Shown: one piece after another, positions 34,843-42,891 of the stretch
How the letters are laid out: each line of letters begins with the position of its first letter
Numbering within the stretch: position 1 is the stretch's first letter
The notes under the pieces: generated by a model
The model's input: the letters and a program-made list of their open reading frames with translations, nothing else
What the model was told of the DNA's origin: nothing
Database searches by the model: none
Assembly (NCBI GenBank): GCA_934541105.1
Contig: CAKTDA010000001.1
Coordinates: forward strand, 248,001-312,000
DNA: 64,000 bases
Direction of reading: 5' to 3'
Source of the DNA: an uncultured Luteitalea sp.
GTDB taxonomy: Bacteria; Acidobacteriota; Vicinamibacteria; Vicinamibacterales; Vicinamibacteraceae
Translations under genes and position numbers: made by a program

Positions 34843-35649
34843 ATGGACATCCGGGCGCTGAAGGTTCCGGCGGTGGCTGCGCTCGTCGTCCTCGTCGTCG
34901 GCGCGATTATCGAAATGGTGTGGAGGGGTGCGGGAGCCTTGGCGGGCTCCGCCTGCGCGACCGGGCTTGTCGTGTGGTGGACGCGACAGCTTCATGGCCG
35001 GGCAGCGCATGAAAGCCGCATGGTGGCCGCGCATGCGCAGGACGCAGCCGCGATGCCACTCCTCATGTCGCTGCTACCTGCCGACGTTCCGCACTCCTCC
35101 TTCTCGCTCTGCCCTGCCGCACTCCTGCGGATCCTGAACGACATTGCGTTTCAGGAGCACCAGACAATCGTCGAATGCGGGGCTGGTGTCTCGACGCTCC
35201 TCTTCGGCGCCAAGTTCCGTCAGCTCGGCGCCGGCCACGTCTGGAGCATCGAGCACGACCCCCGATGGGCGGCGTACATGCGCAGGCTCATCGAACGCCA
35301 TGACCTCGGCGAGTGGATTACGCTCGTCGAGGCCCACCTCGTCGAGAGCCGCATTGCCGGGCGCGACATCTCCTGGTACGACGCATCGGCGCTGGGTCGT
35401 GTGTTGTCACTGCCGAAGATCGACGTGCTCCTCGTAGACGGACCTCCGATGGGATCCGGCCGATTGAACAGGTTCGGTGCGCTGCCGACGTTTCGTCAGC
35501 AACTCAGCGAACGCAGCCTCGTGGTGCTGGACGACGCCTACCGGCCGGGAGAGCGCAGCGTCGCGCGCGCATGGCGCCAATTGGGCGGGCTCTCGATGTC
35601 GCTCTGGAGGACGTCGCGAGGACAGTACGAATTTCGGATCCAGCCATGA
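34843..35649 (+). CDS. Membrane-anchored class I methyltransferase-like protein
   Basis: 268 residues. Two hydrophobic helices at the N-terminus (VAALVVLVVGAIIEMVW, AGSACATGLVVWW) precede a soluble Rossmann domain: motif I VECGAGVSTLLFG, acidic SIEHDPRW, and VDGPPMGSG. This is the Methyltransf_24-like group. It starts six bases after the thiolase stop (a GTG three bases earlier is also possible), and its stop overlaps the dehydrogenase start (ATGA), so the three are one operon. The link to C4 acyl-CoA metabolism is unexplained. Confidence 0.75.
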   Translation: MDIRALKVPAVAALVVLVVGAIIEMVWRGAGALAGSACATGLVVWWTRQLHGRAAHESRMVAAHAQDAAAMPLLMSLLPADVPHSSFSLCPAALLRILNDIAFQEHQTIVECGAGVSTLLFGAKFRQLGAGHVWSIEHDPRWAAYMRRLIERHDLGEWITLVEAHLVESRIAGRDISWYDASALGRVLSLPKIDVLLVDGPPMGSGRLNRFGALPTFRQQLSERSLVVLDDAYRPGERSVARAWRQLGGLSMSLWRTSRGQYEFRIQP

Positions 35650-36494
35650 TACAGAAGGTCGGCATCGTCGGTTCGGGCACGATGGGCAACGGCATCGCGC
35701 AGGTGTTCGCGCAGCATGGCTTCGAGGTGCGTCTCGTGGACGTCTCGATGCCGGCCCTCGAGCGTGCGAAGGGCGTGATCGACAAGAGCCTGGGCAAGTT
35801 CGTCGAGAAGGGCACCATCAGCGCGGCGGACCGCGATGCCACGCTCAGCCGGTTGCAGTTTCTCGGGTCGATCGATCACCTTGCCGCTGCCGACTTCATC
35901 GTCGAGGCGATCGTCGAGCAGCGGGAGGCCAAGCGCACGCTGTTTGCGAAGCTCGACGCGCTCGCCGGGCCAGACGTGGTGCTCGCCACGAACACGTCGT
36001 CGATCTCGATCACCGACATCGCGGCTGCCACGCAGAGGCCCGGGCTCGTGCTCGGCATGCACTTCATGAACCCGGTGCCGCTGATGCCGCTCGTGGAACT
36101 CATTCGCGGGCAGTCCACGTCGGACGCCGCGATGGCGACCGCCGAGGACCTGTGCCGGCGGCTCGGGAAGACCGGAATCCCGGCAAGCGACTACCCCGGC
36201 TTCATCGCCAACCGCATCCTGATGCCGATGATCAACGAGGCCGTGTTCGCGCTGATGGAAGGCGTGGGCACGGCCGAAGCCATCGACTCGGTCATGAAGC
36301 TCGGGATGAACCACCCGATGGGTCCGCTGACGCTCGCCGACTTCATCGGCCTCGACGTGTGCGTGGCAATCCTCGACGTGATGCACGAGGGCTTCGGCGA
36401 TCCGAAGTACCGCGCCTGTCCCCTGCTCCGCCGCATGGTCGCGGCGGGCCATCTCGGCCGCAAGAGCGGGCAAGGGTTCTATCACTACGCGTAG
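35646..36494 (+). CDS. 3-hydroxyacyl-CoA (3-hydroxybutyryl-CoA) dehydrogenase
   Basis: 282 residues. The NAD site is VGIVGSGTMGNGIAQVFA. Catalytic His lies in LGMHFMNPVPLM with the following Glu (VELIRG), and the C-terminal domain has DYPGFIANRILMPMINEA and GMNHPMGPLTLADFIGLD. Length is that of single-function Hbd/PaaH enzymes. It reduces acetoacetyl-CoA to 3-hydroxybutyryl-CoA or the reverse, the step after the thiolase. Confidence 0.94.
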   Translation: MIQKVGIVGSGTMGNGIAQVFAQHGFEVRLVDVSMPALERAKGVIDKSLGKFVEKGTISAADRDATLSRLQFLGSIDHLAAADFIVEAIVEQREAKRTLFAKLDALAGPDVVLATNTSSISITDIAAATQRPGLVLGMHFMNPVPLMPLVELIRGQSTSDAAMATAEDLCRRLGKTGIPASDYPGFIANRILMPMINEAVFALMEGVGTAEAIDSVMKLGMNHPMGPLTLADFIGLDVCVAILDVMHEGFGDPKYRACPLLRRMVAAGHLGRKSGQGFYHYA

Positions 36495-36510
36495 GGAGCC
36501 GTCGCACTTT

Positions 36511-36549
36511 CCTTTGAACGTGTGGCTTCAGACTTCGACCTTTGGCAGT
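36511..36549. repeat. Degenerate AT-richer octamer repeat between convergent genes
   Basis: The units CTTTGAAC, CTTCAGAC, CTTCGACC and TTTGGCAG follow one another in the 55-base convergent gap. Base composition is visibly lower in G+C than the flanks. Possibly a worn dispersed repeat that ends transcription from both sides. Confidence 0.35.
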
Positions 36550-37092
36550 TCACAGTCGTCTGTCTGCGACGCGAATGAGGCGCCAGTAGGCGAGCAGGGT
36601 GAAGAGGCCGAGGCAGAGCACTTCGCGGGCGACGGCCGTGAGGTTGTGCGCGAGAAAGCCATCCACCCAGTAGCGACGCGAGATCGGCAGGAACAGGTGC
36701 AGGTCCGACTGGTAGTACCCGGCGGTGAACGGCCAGAGCGCCATGATGCCGATGGGCGGCGTGGTGTCGTGACCGAGCCAGTCGAGGAGCAGGTGGGAGC
36801 CGTAGGCAAGGCCGGCGGCGATGGCCCAGCGCCAGCGGCCCGTCAGCATACGAGTGACGAACAGGACGAGGGCGACCGCGCCGATGCTGTGCGTGTACAT
36901 CGAGTGCACGCCAAACAGCAGATCGACGTCCGGCAGCATGCCGAGCGCCGCAAACGGGAGCATGGCGAGCAGGGCCGTGTCGATCGGACGCTTGGCGGCG
37001 GGAGGGTCGAGGGAGCGGACGAGGGCGCGTGGACCCGCGACGAGCACGCCGACGGCCACACCGGCCAGGGCGTGGCCCAGGGGGCTCGGCAT
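36550..37092 (-). CDS. YdjM-like membrane-bound metal-dependent hydrolase
   Basis: 180 residues with four membrane helices. MPSPLGHALAGVAVG, LPDVDLLFG, HSMYTHSIGAV and HLLLDWLGHD provide the His/Asp set of the YdjM/DUF457 family (named for homology to LexA-regulated YdjM). The biochemical role is not established. GTTAAT ends eight bases before the ATG. It is divergent from recA across 248 bases. Confidence 0.82.
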   Translation of the reverse strand: MPSPLGHALAGVAVGVLVAGPRALVRSLDPPAAKRPIDTALLAMLPFAALGMLPDVDLLFGVHSMYTHSIGAVALVLFVTRMLTGRWRWAIAAGLAYGSHLLLDWLGHDTTPPIGIMALWPFTAGYYQSDLHLFLPISRRYWVDGFLAHNLTAVAREVLCLGLFTLLAYWRLIRVADRRL

Positions 37093-37235
37093 CGAGCGAC
37101 ATTAACAATCCTGCCGTGGCCGGGCAACCCGAGGTGGCAGAAGCTGCCGAAGGGCTTCGGGACGGCGAAAGTGTCAGACGTCGATAACCTGCTCGTCTAC
37201 GGCATGTTAGAAGTGCGCGAGAGGATGACTTTCGC

Positions 37236-37264
37236 TTGACATTCGCCTGGCACGTCCCTAGAAT
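37236..37264 (+). promoter_or_regulatory. recA promoter
   Basis: Perfect -35 TTGACA (37236-37241), 17-base spacer, and -10 TAGAAT (37259-37264). It is the best promoter match in the window. No LexA/SOS palindrome of the E. coli or Gram-positive type is apparent around it. Confidence 0.85.
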
Positions 37265-37268
37265 CCAA

Positions 37269-37320
37269 ATGGCTCTCGACAGCCGCCCCGCCGCGCTGGC
37301 GGGGCATCCCCGAGAGTCAT
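37269..37320 (+). promoter_or_regulatory. 5'-terminal stem-loop of the recA leader
   Basis: The outer arms 37269-37278 and 37311-37320 pair over ten positions (one G-U). The inner arms CCCCGCC (37286-37292) and GGCGGGG (37298-37304) pair perfectly around a five-base loop. RNA starting about seven bases after the -10 would begin at the foot of this hairpin. The ribosome site AAGGAG follows nine bases after it. Confidence 0.65.
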
Positions 37321-37340
37321 CCCGCCGCAAGGAGTGAGTG

Positions 37341-38372
37341 ATGCCCGTTGACGACTTGAAGGAACGTGTCCGCGCCATCGAGATGGCCGTCGGCCAGATC
37401 GAGAAGCAGTTCGGCAAGGGCTCCATCATGCGGTTGGGCCAGAAGGACGCCGTCGCGGTACCGAGCATCTCGACGGGCGCGATCAGCCTCGACTATGCGC
37501 TTGGTGTCGGCGGTGTGCCGCGTGGCCGTGTCGTGGAGATCTTCGGTCCAGAGTCCTCGGGCAAGACGACCCTGGCGCTGCAGGTGATTGCGCAGGCGCA
37601 GAAGAACGGCGGGATGGCGGCGTTCGTGGATGCCGAGCACGCGCTCGATGCGGTCTACGCGCAGAAGCTCGGGGTGAACCTCGACGACCTGCTCGTCTCG
37701 CAGCCCGACAACGGCGAGCAGGCGCTCGAGATCGTGGAAGTGCTCGTGCGCTCGGGTAGCGTGGACGTCGTGGTGGTGGACTCGGTGGCCGCGCTCGTGC
37801 CGCGCGCGGAGATCGAGGGCGAGATGGGCGAGGCGCAGGTCGGCCTGCAGGCGCGGCTGATGTCGCAGGCGCTGCGGAAGCTGACGGGCGTGGTCGCCAA
37901 GAGCAAGACGTGCCTGATCTTCATCAACCAGTTGCGCGAGAAGATCGGCGTGATGTTCGGCAACCCCGAGACGACGACCGGCGGCCGGGCGCTGAAGTTC
38001 TACTCCACGGTGCGTCTGGACATCCGCCGCATCGGCGCGATCAAGGACGGCGACGTCGTCACGGGCGGGCGCACGCGCGTCAAGGTGGTCAAGAACAAGG
38101 TGGCGCCGCCGTTCCGCGAGGCGGAGTTCGACGTGATGTACGGCGAGGGCATCTCGCGTGAGGGCGACCTGCTGGATCTCGGCGTCGATCGCAAGATCGT
38201 GGACAAGAGCGGCACGTGGTTCTCGTACCAGGGCGAGCGCCTGGGTCAGGGCCGCGAGAACGCCAAGCAGTTCCTGCGCGACAACCCGGCGGTGTACCAG
38301 TCGATCGACGAGCGCCTGCGCAAGGAACTCGGGCTCGCGCCCGCGGCTGCCGAACCGGTCGCTGCCGGTTGA
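37341..38372 (+). CDS. recA: Recombinase RecA
   Basis: 343 residues. It forms the ATP-dependent filament on single-stranded DNA for homologous recombination and SOS induction. Walker A is GPESSGKTT, Walker B VVVVDSVAAL. Loop L1 has EGEMGEAQVGLQARLMSQALR, shown here only in part, and L2 TCLIFINQLREKIGVMFGNPETTTGG-type residues follow. QIEKQFGKGSIMRLG begins the core. The C-terminal tail is short and Ala-rich. AAGGAG 7 bases before the ATG selects 37341 over the adjacent GTG. Single-gene unit with its own promoter. Confidence 0.98.
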   Translation: MPVDDLKERVRAIEMAVGQIEKQFGKGSIMRLGQKDAVAVPSISTGAISLDYALGVGGVPRGRVVEIFGPESSGKTTLALQVIAQAQKNGGMAAFVDAEHALDAVYAQKLGVNLDDLLVSQPDNGEQALEIVEVLVRSGSVDVVVVDSVAALVPRAEIEGEMGEAQVGLQARLMSQALRKLTGVVAKSKTCLIFINQLREKIGVMFGNPETTTGGRALKFYSTVRLDIRRIGAIKDGDVVTGGRTRVKVVKNKVAPPFREAEFDVMYGEGISREGDLLDLGVDRKIVDKSGTWFSYQGERLGQGRENAKQFLRDNPAVYQSIDERLRKELGLAPAAAEPVAAG

Positions 38373-38408
38373 TGCATGTTCGTCCGGCGTCGGTGCCGGA
38401 CACACGAC

Positions 38409-38494
38409 GTTGGTAGGGCCCGTCCTCGGACGACGGGCCACGCCCTGCCTCACACACCAGGAAGTGGCCGGTCGCTACAGCCGGCCCTACCAAC
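38409..38494. repeat. 86-base element with 12-base perfect terminal inverted repeats
   Basis: GTTGGTAGGGCC (38409-38420) is the exact complement of GGCCCTACCAAC (38483-38494). Inside are two more hairpins: GGCCCGTC/GACGGGCC (38417-38424 with 38432-38439) and GGCCGG/CCGGCC (38466-38471 with 38481-38486). It looks like a REP/MITE-type non-coding mobile repeat. Lying 37 bases after recA, it may also end recA transcription. Confidence 0.65.
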
Positions 38495-38561
38495 CCCTTC
38501 CCTGCCTCGCGCGACCGCGCGGATCGCAGAACACTCGGCTCGGCTCACGCCACCCTGGTCT

Positions 38562-38798
38562 TCACGGACGCCGCCACGATGGGCCAGACGGTCTGACGCG
38601 CGACGCGCAGACCTCCGGAGACACGCCGAAGTACTTGCCCAGCCGCAGCGCCGTGTCGGCCGTGATCGCCCGCGTGCCGTTGATGATGCCGCTGATGCGA
38701 TTGGGCGGCACCGCCAGGTCGCGGGCAAGCGCGTTGATGCTGATGCTGTGCTGCCCGCGGCGATCTCCCTCGAGGGCCTCGAAACACTCGGTTTGCAA
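38562..38798 (-). pseudogene. higBA toxin-antitoxin remnant (internal deletion)
   Basis: The 78-codon frame joins two incomplete parts. Residues ~7-21 (EALEGDRRGQHSISIN) match the C-terminal third of HigB/RelE-type toxins, where LEALKGDR-x-GQ-x-SIRIN is typical. Directly after comes the helix-turn-helix core of a HigA antitoxin (LARDLAVPPNRISGIINGTR, then AITADTALRLGKYFG). The toxin end and the antitoxin start are missing, and the antitoxin C-terminus drifts into unrelated Arg/Pro/Ser residues. This is best read as a higBA pair collapsed by deletion. Confidence 0.7.
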
Positions 38799-39028
38799 CG
38801 TTGAGGGTCGCCGCAGTTAACCCGGATCGTGCCGCGATGGCACGGTCCCACACATCCGGTGAAGCGCTGGAGGTCGCTCGCAGCAGCATCTGCAGAGCAG
38901 CATGGACGACTCGCGACGGATGCTGGCCGGCAATCGCCCGTCGCAGCGTTCGGATCTCGTCGGGGGCGGTCAGGGCCGCCCGGAATTCCGCGCAGACTCA
39001 GTGGGCTGGATTGACTGAACGGGGGTGA
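38799..39028. other. Gene-free stretch between higBA remnant and tRNA-Phe
   Basis: A minus-strand frame (about 38800-38990, HPSRVVHAAL, DVWDRAIAAR) has a coding look but no start or ribosome site and a stop just upstream. It may be further debris of the toxin region. Nothing else is recognised here. Confidence 0.4.
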
Positions 39029-39104
39029 TGGTGCCGAGGGCCAGAATCGAACTGGCGACACTACGATTTTCAGTCGTATGCTCTACCAACTGAGCTACCT
39101 CGGC
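39029..39104 (-). tRNA. tRNA-Phe (anticodon GAA)
   Basis: 76 bases. The acceptor stem GCCGAGG (39104-39098) pairs with CCTCGGC. A D-arm follows (AGCTCAGTTGGTAGAGC). The anticodon loop TGAAAAT (39072-39066) has GAA at 39071-39069. The T-arm contains GTTCGATTC, and CCA is encoded (39031-39029). All arms are intact. Confidence 0.97.
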
Positions 39105-39134
39105 ACGAAGTAGCAAGGCGGGAACAGCCCGCGA

Positions 39135-39140
39135 AGCATA
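39135..39140 (-). promoter_or_regulatory. -10 of the tRNA-Phe gene
   Basis: On the minus strand TATGCT (4 of 6 matches) lies 30 bases before the tRNA 5' end; TTCCGG 17 bases further up is a weak -35. A ~24-base leader would be trimmed by RNase P. Confidence 0.45.
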
Positions 39141-39255
39141 GCACAGCACGGTCGCGGCCGGAAGAGTCACACACCGGATCTCACGTCGATACTGGACATG
39201 GCAGAACCTGCGTCGACCGACGCCCCGACGCCCCGCGCCTGACGCCTGTCACCCG

Positions 39256-39813
39256 TCAGGACGATGCCCGCGGCGCCAGTTGCACGGCCACGCGCATCAG
39301 CGCCGTTCGATCTTCATCGCTCATGGCGCGGAATCGGGCGACGAGGGCACGTTCGGCCAACGACGGCACTGCCTCGCCACGCCCTCCGTTCGTCGATGAC
39401 GCGTCGGATGCCGTCCGCGGCTCCGGCTGGGCCACGCCAGGGTCGCGGAGCTGCCGGAGCAGGACGTCCGCGCGCGCCTGGTGGAAATCGTGGAGCCGAT
39501 TGTCGGCCCGCCTTGCCGCGTCGTAGAGCGCCTCGACGCGCGGAACGCCGGGCTGGTGCGCAATGCGACGGAGTTCGAGGCGGAGTGACCAGTGCGCCTC
39601 GCGCCAGGCATCGAGGAGCGCACGCTCGGTCTCGTGCGCGGTGGCCGGCATCGGGGCCGGGTCCGGCCCGACCGGCGCGTCGCAGGACTCGCCGGCCTCG
39701 ATGCGGCGCGGGAACGACACGAGGGTGGCGGGCGGCAGCGGGAACGGATGCACGCCGCCGTGCAGCGCAAGAGGCACGCCAGCGTCTCGTGCGACGCCGC
39801 GACGCACGATCAC
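39256..39813 (-). CDS. Hypothetical protein
   Basis: 185 residues from GTG 39813. An alternative ATG at residue 55 would leave 131. Not recognised. The first part is Pro/Val-rich (LALHGGVHPFPLPPATLVSF). The middle is strongly helical and charged (ALLDAWREAHWSLRLELRR, VEALYDAARRADNRLHDFH), and a Ser/Gly linker leads to a terminal helix (SDEDRTALMRVAVQL). No signal peptide or membrane helix. It follows the aldo/keto reductase by 70 bases on the same strand. Confidence 0.55.
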   Translation of the reverse strand: MIVRRGVARDAGVPLALHGGVHPFPLPPATLVSFPRRIEAGESCDAPVGPDPAPMPATAHETERALLDAWREAHWSLRLELRRIAHQPGVPRVEALYDAARRADNRLHDFHQARADVLLRQLRDPGVAQPEPRTASDASSTNGGRGEAVPSLAERALVARFRAMSDEDRTALMRVAVQLAPRASS

Positions 39814-39883
39814 ATGCGCGCCGAACCGGCCAGGCGGCCTGACGCTGTCAAAAGACCACGGTCGGGCCGACTTCGCGCGACCG

Positions 39884-40912
39884 TCACCAGGCCGTGGGCT
39901 TCGGATTGCGTTCGTCGAAGTCGCGCTGGTGCCAATACGGATACGTCGGCGTGCGATGGCTTGCCGCATCGAGCCGCGCCACCTGTTCCGCCGTGAGCGC
40001 CCAGCCGACGGCACCAAGGTTCTCGCGCAACTGCGCCTCGGTGCGGGCCCCGACGACCACGTTGCACACACCGGGACGCTGCAGCAGCCAGTTGATCGCG
40101 ACCTGCGGCACCGAGCGTCCCGTCTCGGCCGCCACGACGTCGATCGCCTCGATGACGCGATAGAGATACTCGTCGTCCACCTCGGGGCCGCCGACGGCTC
40201 CCCCCTTCGCGATGCGTCCCTCCCCCGCCTGCCCGCGACGGATCCTGCCCGTGAGCCGACCCCACGCAAGCGCGCTCCACACCATCGTCCCGAGGCCCTG
40301 ATCGAGTGTCAGCGGCATCAGTTCCCACTCGTAGTCTCGACCGACGAGCGAGTAGTAGCCCTGATAGCAGACGTAGCGTGATCGCCCATGCCGATCGGCG
40401 TACGCCAGCGACTTCATCACCTGCCAGCCCGAGAAGTTCGAGCAGCCGATGTAGCGCACCTTCCCGCTGCGCACGAAGCCGTCGAGCGTGTCCAGGACCT
40501 CGTCGACCGGTGTCAGCGCGTCGAACCCGTGGACGAAGTAGACGTCCACGTACTCGGTGCCGAGGCGGCGGAGGCTGGCCTCGAGGGCGCGCGTGAGGTT
40601 CCAGCGCGACGAGCCGAGGTCGTTCGGGCCGCTGCCCGTCCGGAACGAACCCTTCGTGGAGATCAGGACCTGGTCGCGACGTCCCCTGATCGCCCGCCCC
40701 AGGATCTCTTCCGCCTGCCCGTCCGAGTACGTGTTGGCCGTGTCGAAGAACGACAGGCCGGCTTCGAGACACACGTCCACGAGCCGCGTCGCTCCGGCCA
40801 GATCCACGTCACCCCAGCGCCGGAAGAACTCGTTCGAGCCGCCGAACGTCGCGGTGCCGAGACTCAGGACGGGAACCTTCAGGCCGGAGCGGCCGAGCAG
40901 TCGATGTTCCAT
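39884..40912 (-). CDS. Aldo/keto reductase (AKR15/YgdS-like)
   Basis: 342 residues in a TIM barrel. The catalytic tetrad is visible: Asp and Tyr in FFDTANTYSDG, Lys in LISTKGS, and His in YFVHGFD. RYIGCSNFSGWQ and the NADPH-phosphate segment VVVGARTEAQLRENL follow. It reduces aldehydes, ketones or sugar carbonyls with NADPH. The ATG shares one base with the stop of the esterase gene (TGATG), indicating coupled translation; a sugar-derived substrate released by that esterase is possible. Confidence 0.9.
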   Translation of the reverse strand: MEHRLLGRSGLKVPVLSLGTATFGGSNEFFRRWGDVDLAGATRLVDVCLEAGLSFFDTANTYSDGQAEEILGRAIRGRRDQVLISTKGSFRTGSGPNDLGSSRWNLTRALEASLRRLGTEYVDVYFVHGFDALTPVDEVLDTLDGFVRSGKVRYIGCSNFSGWQVMKSLAYADRHGRSRYVCYQGYYSLVGRDYEWELMPLTLDQGLGTMVWSALAWGRLTGRIRRGQAGEGRIAKGGAVGGPEVDDEYLYRVIEAIDVVAAETGRSVPQVAINWLLQRPGVCNVVVGARTEAQLRENLGAVGWALTAEQVARLDAASHRTPTYPYWHQRDFDERNPKPTAW

Positions 40913-42642
40913 CACTCCATTGTGGACGCCAGGACCCGACGCACGGCACGCATCCCGCCCGCGCGCAGCAGACCCGGGACGAAACACTGCTGCTCGAGCG
41001 TCGCATCGTCGGCCGCAAGCGCGGAGACGTCGAAGGCGAGTGCGTGGCCGCGCCCGTCAATCGCAGCGGCCACCGCCGCCCAGTACCGAGCAGCGCCTGT
41101 CGCGACGATCTCCGCACGGCCTGCCGCCGGGAGCCACCGCAGCGCCGCGGCGATGTCGTGGATGCGCGCCTGATCGTCGCTTGCGTTGAACGTCAGCCAG
41201 TGGTTGTGGGTGCGCGCGCGTGGCGCGACGGCGGTTCCCGTCTGGAACACCCCCAGCACGAGGACGGGACGCCCCGCCTTCGTGGCGGCCGCGACCTCGG
41301 GCAGCGCCTGGCCGGCCGCCGCACCATCCGGATGCACGACCACGAGTGGGCGTCCCTTGCCGGGCGTCCACGTGCTCGCCACGCGATCGCCCACCCCGCG
41401 CGAGATCACACCTGCCGCGTCGCGCGTGGCGGTGAACGACGATGGGAGGCCGACGGCGTGGCGCACGCGTGTGCGCAGCAGGTCCACGTCGGTCGTGGCA
41501 TCGGCCTGCGCGCTGGCCGCACGCCGCCACGCGTCGAACAGGCCATCGTAGTCGAGCGCGCCGGCAGGCAGCGGCTGCCCCATCAGCGCCAGCATGTCGC
41601 CAAGTTTCTCGATCGGCGCCGAGCGCTCCTTCCCATCGTCGGCCTTACCGAAGGCTTGCGTGTCGAGGAAGCGGTAGACCGCCTCGCGGGTTGCCTGGTT
41701 GTAGTTGTGTGGCGCGTCGATCTGGACGTGCGACAGGCGCTCGCCCGCGCCCAGCAACTCGTAGATCCGCTTGACGGCCGGGTACTCCTCCCCCGGTACG
41801 TTCTTCGTCCAGTCGCCCGTCGCCGACACGAGCAGCATGGGTTTCGGCGCGAATGCCGCGGCGATGTCCAGGTTGCTGATGCCGTCGCGCAGCCCGGGCG
41901 CGTTCTCGCAATACGACCCGCCCTGCATGTAGGCCGAGACCATGTTCACCGGCGCCGCGTACGCGATCCGGTCGTCCACCGCGGCGAGCAGGAACGTCTG
42001 CGTCCCCCCGCCCGACGCGCCCGTCGCGCCGATCCGTGCCGCATCGACCTCGGTCAGGGACGCGAGGAAATCGACGACGCGGATGGAGTTCCACAACTGG
42101 AGGCCGAGGGGGCCGAACGCCCAGAGCGTCTCGCGGTTGCCATGGAAGCTGTGCGGCACCTGCGTGGTGTCGTTGTAGCCCACCATGTCGTAGATGAACA
42201 CCACGTGCCCGCGCCGCGCGAGGTTCGCGGCACGCATCGGGACCGACGCCAGCGGCTGGTGCTCGAGCCGCCCGTAGTTCCAGTGCCCGTGCGGCGAGAC
42301 GACGGCCGGATGCCGGCCGGGTGTCGTCGGGACGTAGAGGTTGCCACCGAGGTGGAAACCGGGCCACGTCTCGAGCAGGACCTTCTCGATGGTGTAGCCA
42401 TCGCGCACGATCCGGCCGAAGCGCTTCGCGTTGAGGGGTGTGCGCGCCGGCATCGGATCGAGTCCTGCGCGGGTGAGGATCTGCTGCCTGACCCGGGTCC
42501 GGTGGGCGTGCCATGCGTCGGGAGTCGGATGGCCCGCGAGCGTCACGTGCGTGTCGGTGTCGGGCACCTCGACGTTCCGGCGGTCGGCGGGCGTGGCGCC
42601 CTGCCCGAGGACGAGCGATGCAACCATCAGCAACAGGAGCAT
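40912..42642 (-). CDS. Exported alpha/beta-hydrolase (acetyl-xylan-esterase-like)
   Basis: 576 residues. MLLLLMVASLVLG is the signal peptide core. VVSPHGHWNYG forms an oxyanion-loop region. The nucleophile elbow GASGGGTQ has Ser210; DAPHNYN near 345 supplies the histidine. Family and SGGGTQ motif are shared with the product of 9104-11137, although overall order differs. Likely hydrolyses acetyl or other esters on plant or microbial polysaccharide in the periplasm. TAGAGT seven bases before the ATG suggests a leaderless start. Confidence 0.8.
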   Translation of the reverse strand: MLLLLMVASLVLGQGATPADRRNVEVPDTDTHVTLAGHPTPDAWHAHRTRVRQQILTRAGLDPMPARTPLNAKRFGRIVRDGYTIEKVLLETWPGFHLGGNLYVPTTPGRHPAVVSPHGHWNYGRLEHQPLASVPMRAANLARRGHVVFIYDMVGYNDTTQVPHSFHGNRETLWAFGPLGLQLWNSIRVVDFLASLTEVDAARIGATGASGGGTQTFLLAAVDDRIAYAAPVNMVSAYMQGGSYCENAPGLRDGISNLDIAAAFAPKPMLLVSATGDWTKNVPGEEYPAVKRIYELLGAGERLSHVQIDAPHNYNQATREAVYRFLDTQAFGKADDGKERSAPIEKLGDMLALMGQPLPAGALDYDGLFDAWRRAASAQADATTDVDLLRTRVRHAVGLPSSFTATRDAAGVISRGVGDRVASTWTPGKGRPLVVVHPDGAAAGQALPEVAAATKAGRPVLVLGVFQTGTAVAPRARTHNHWLTFNASDDQARIHDIAAALRWLPAAGRAEIVATGAARYWAAVAAAIDGRGHALAFDVSALAADDATLEQQCFVPGLLRAGGMRAVRRVLASTME

Positions 42643-42649
42643 GACGCGC

Positions 42650-42655
42650 ACTCTA
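42650..42655 (-). promoter_or_regulatory. -10 element TAGAGT of the esterase-reductase unit
   Basis: Minus-strand TAGAGT (4 of 6) ends seven bases before ATG 42642, with no room for a ribosome-binding site. Confidence 0.5.
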
Positions 42656-42704
42656 CGCACGAGCCGAAAGCCGCGCAAGGCGCCCGGTCGAGCTCGCAAT
42701 CCGA

Positions 42705-42733
42705 TTGCAGGGGGGGCGTGCCGGTGGTACCGT
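42705..42733 (+). promoter_or_regulatory. Candidate promoter of the RRM gene with a long leader
   Basis: TTGCAG (42705-42710), 17-base spacer, TACCGT (42728-42733). Initiation near 42740 would leave about 150 untranslated bases before GTG 42892. Confidence 0.45.
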
Positions 42734-42863
42734 CATCCACTGGAAGGACAGCCAGCCTCTACGCCACGAGTTTCGAGCTTGCCTGCCTCGATCCGGCTCG
42801 CGTGCCTCTGAGCGGCGGCCCCATGGCCTCCGGCATCTTCCGCAAAGACGTCATCGCGCGTCC

Positions 42864-42890
42864 GGAACGTCAGGCAAGGAGGAACGTCAG
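42864..42890 (+). promoter_or_regulatory. Direct repeat around the RRM-gene ribosome site
   Basis: GGAACGTCAG occurs at 42864-42873 and exactly again at 42881-42890. The Shine-Dalgarno sequence AAGGAGG (42876-42882) lies between and overlaps the second copy. It may be a binding site for the RRM protein itself (autoregulation), which is inference. Confidence 0.5.
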
Positions 42891-42891
42891 C

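Noticed and set aside
37093..37340. LexA/SOS operator upstream of recA
   Set aside because: No CTGT-N8-ACAG or GAAC-N4-GTTC palindrome was found near the promoter.
38800..38990. Short minus-strand frame upstream of the higBA remnant as an intact toxin gene
   Set aside because: No start codon with ribosome site, and it does not match HigB. The HigB-like part is in a different frame.
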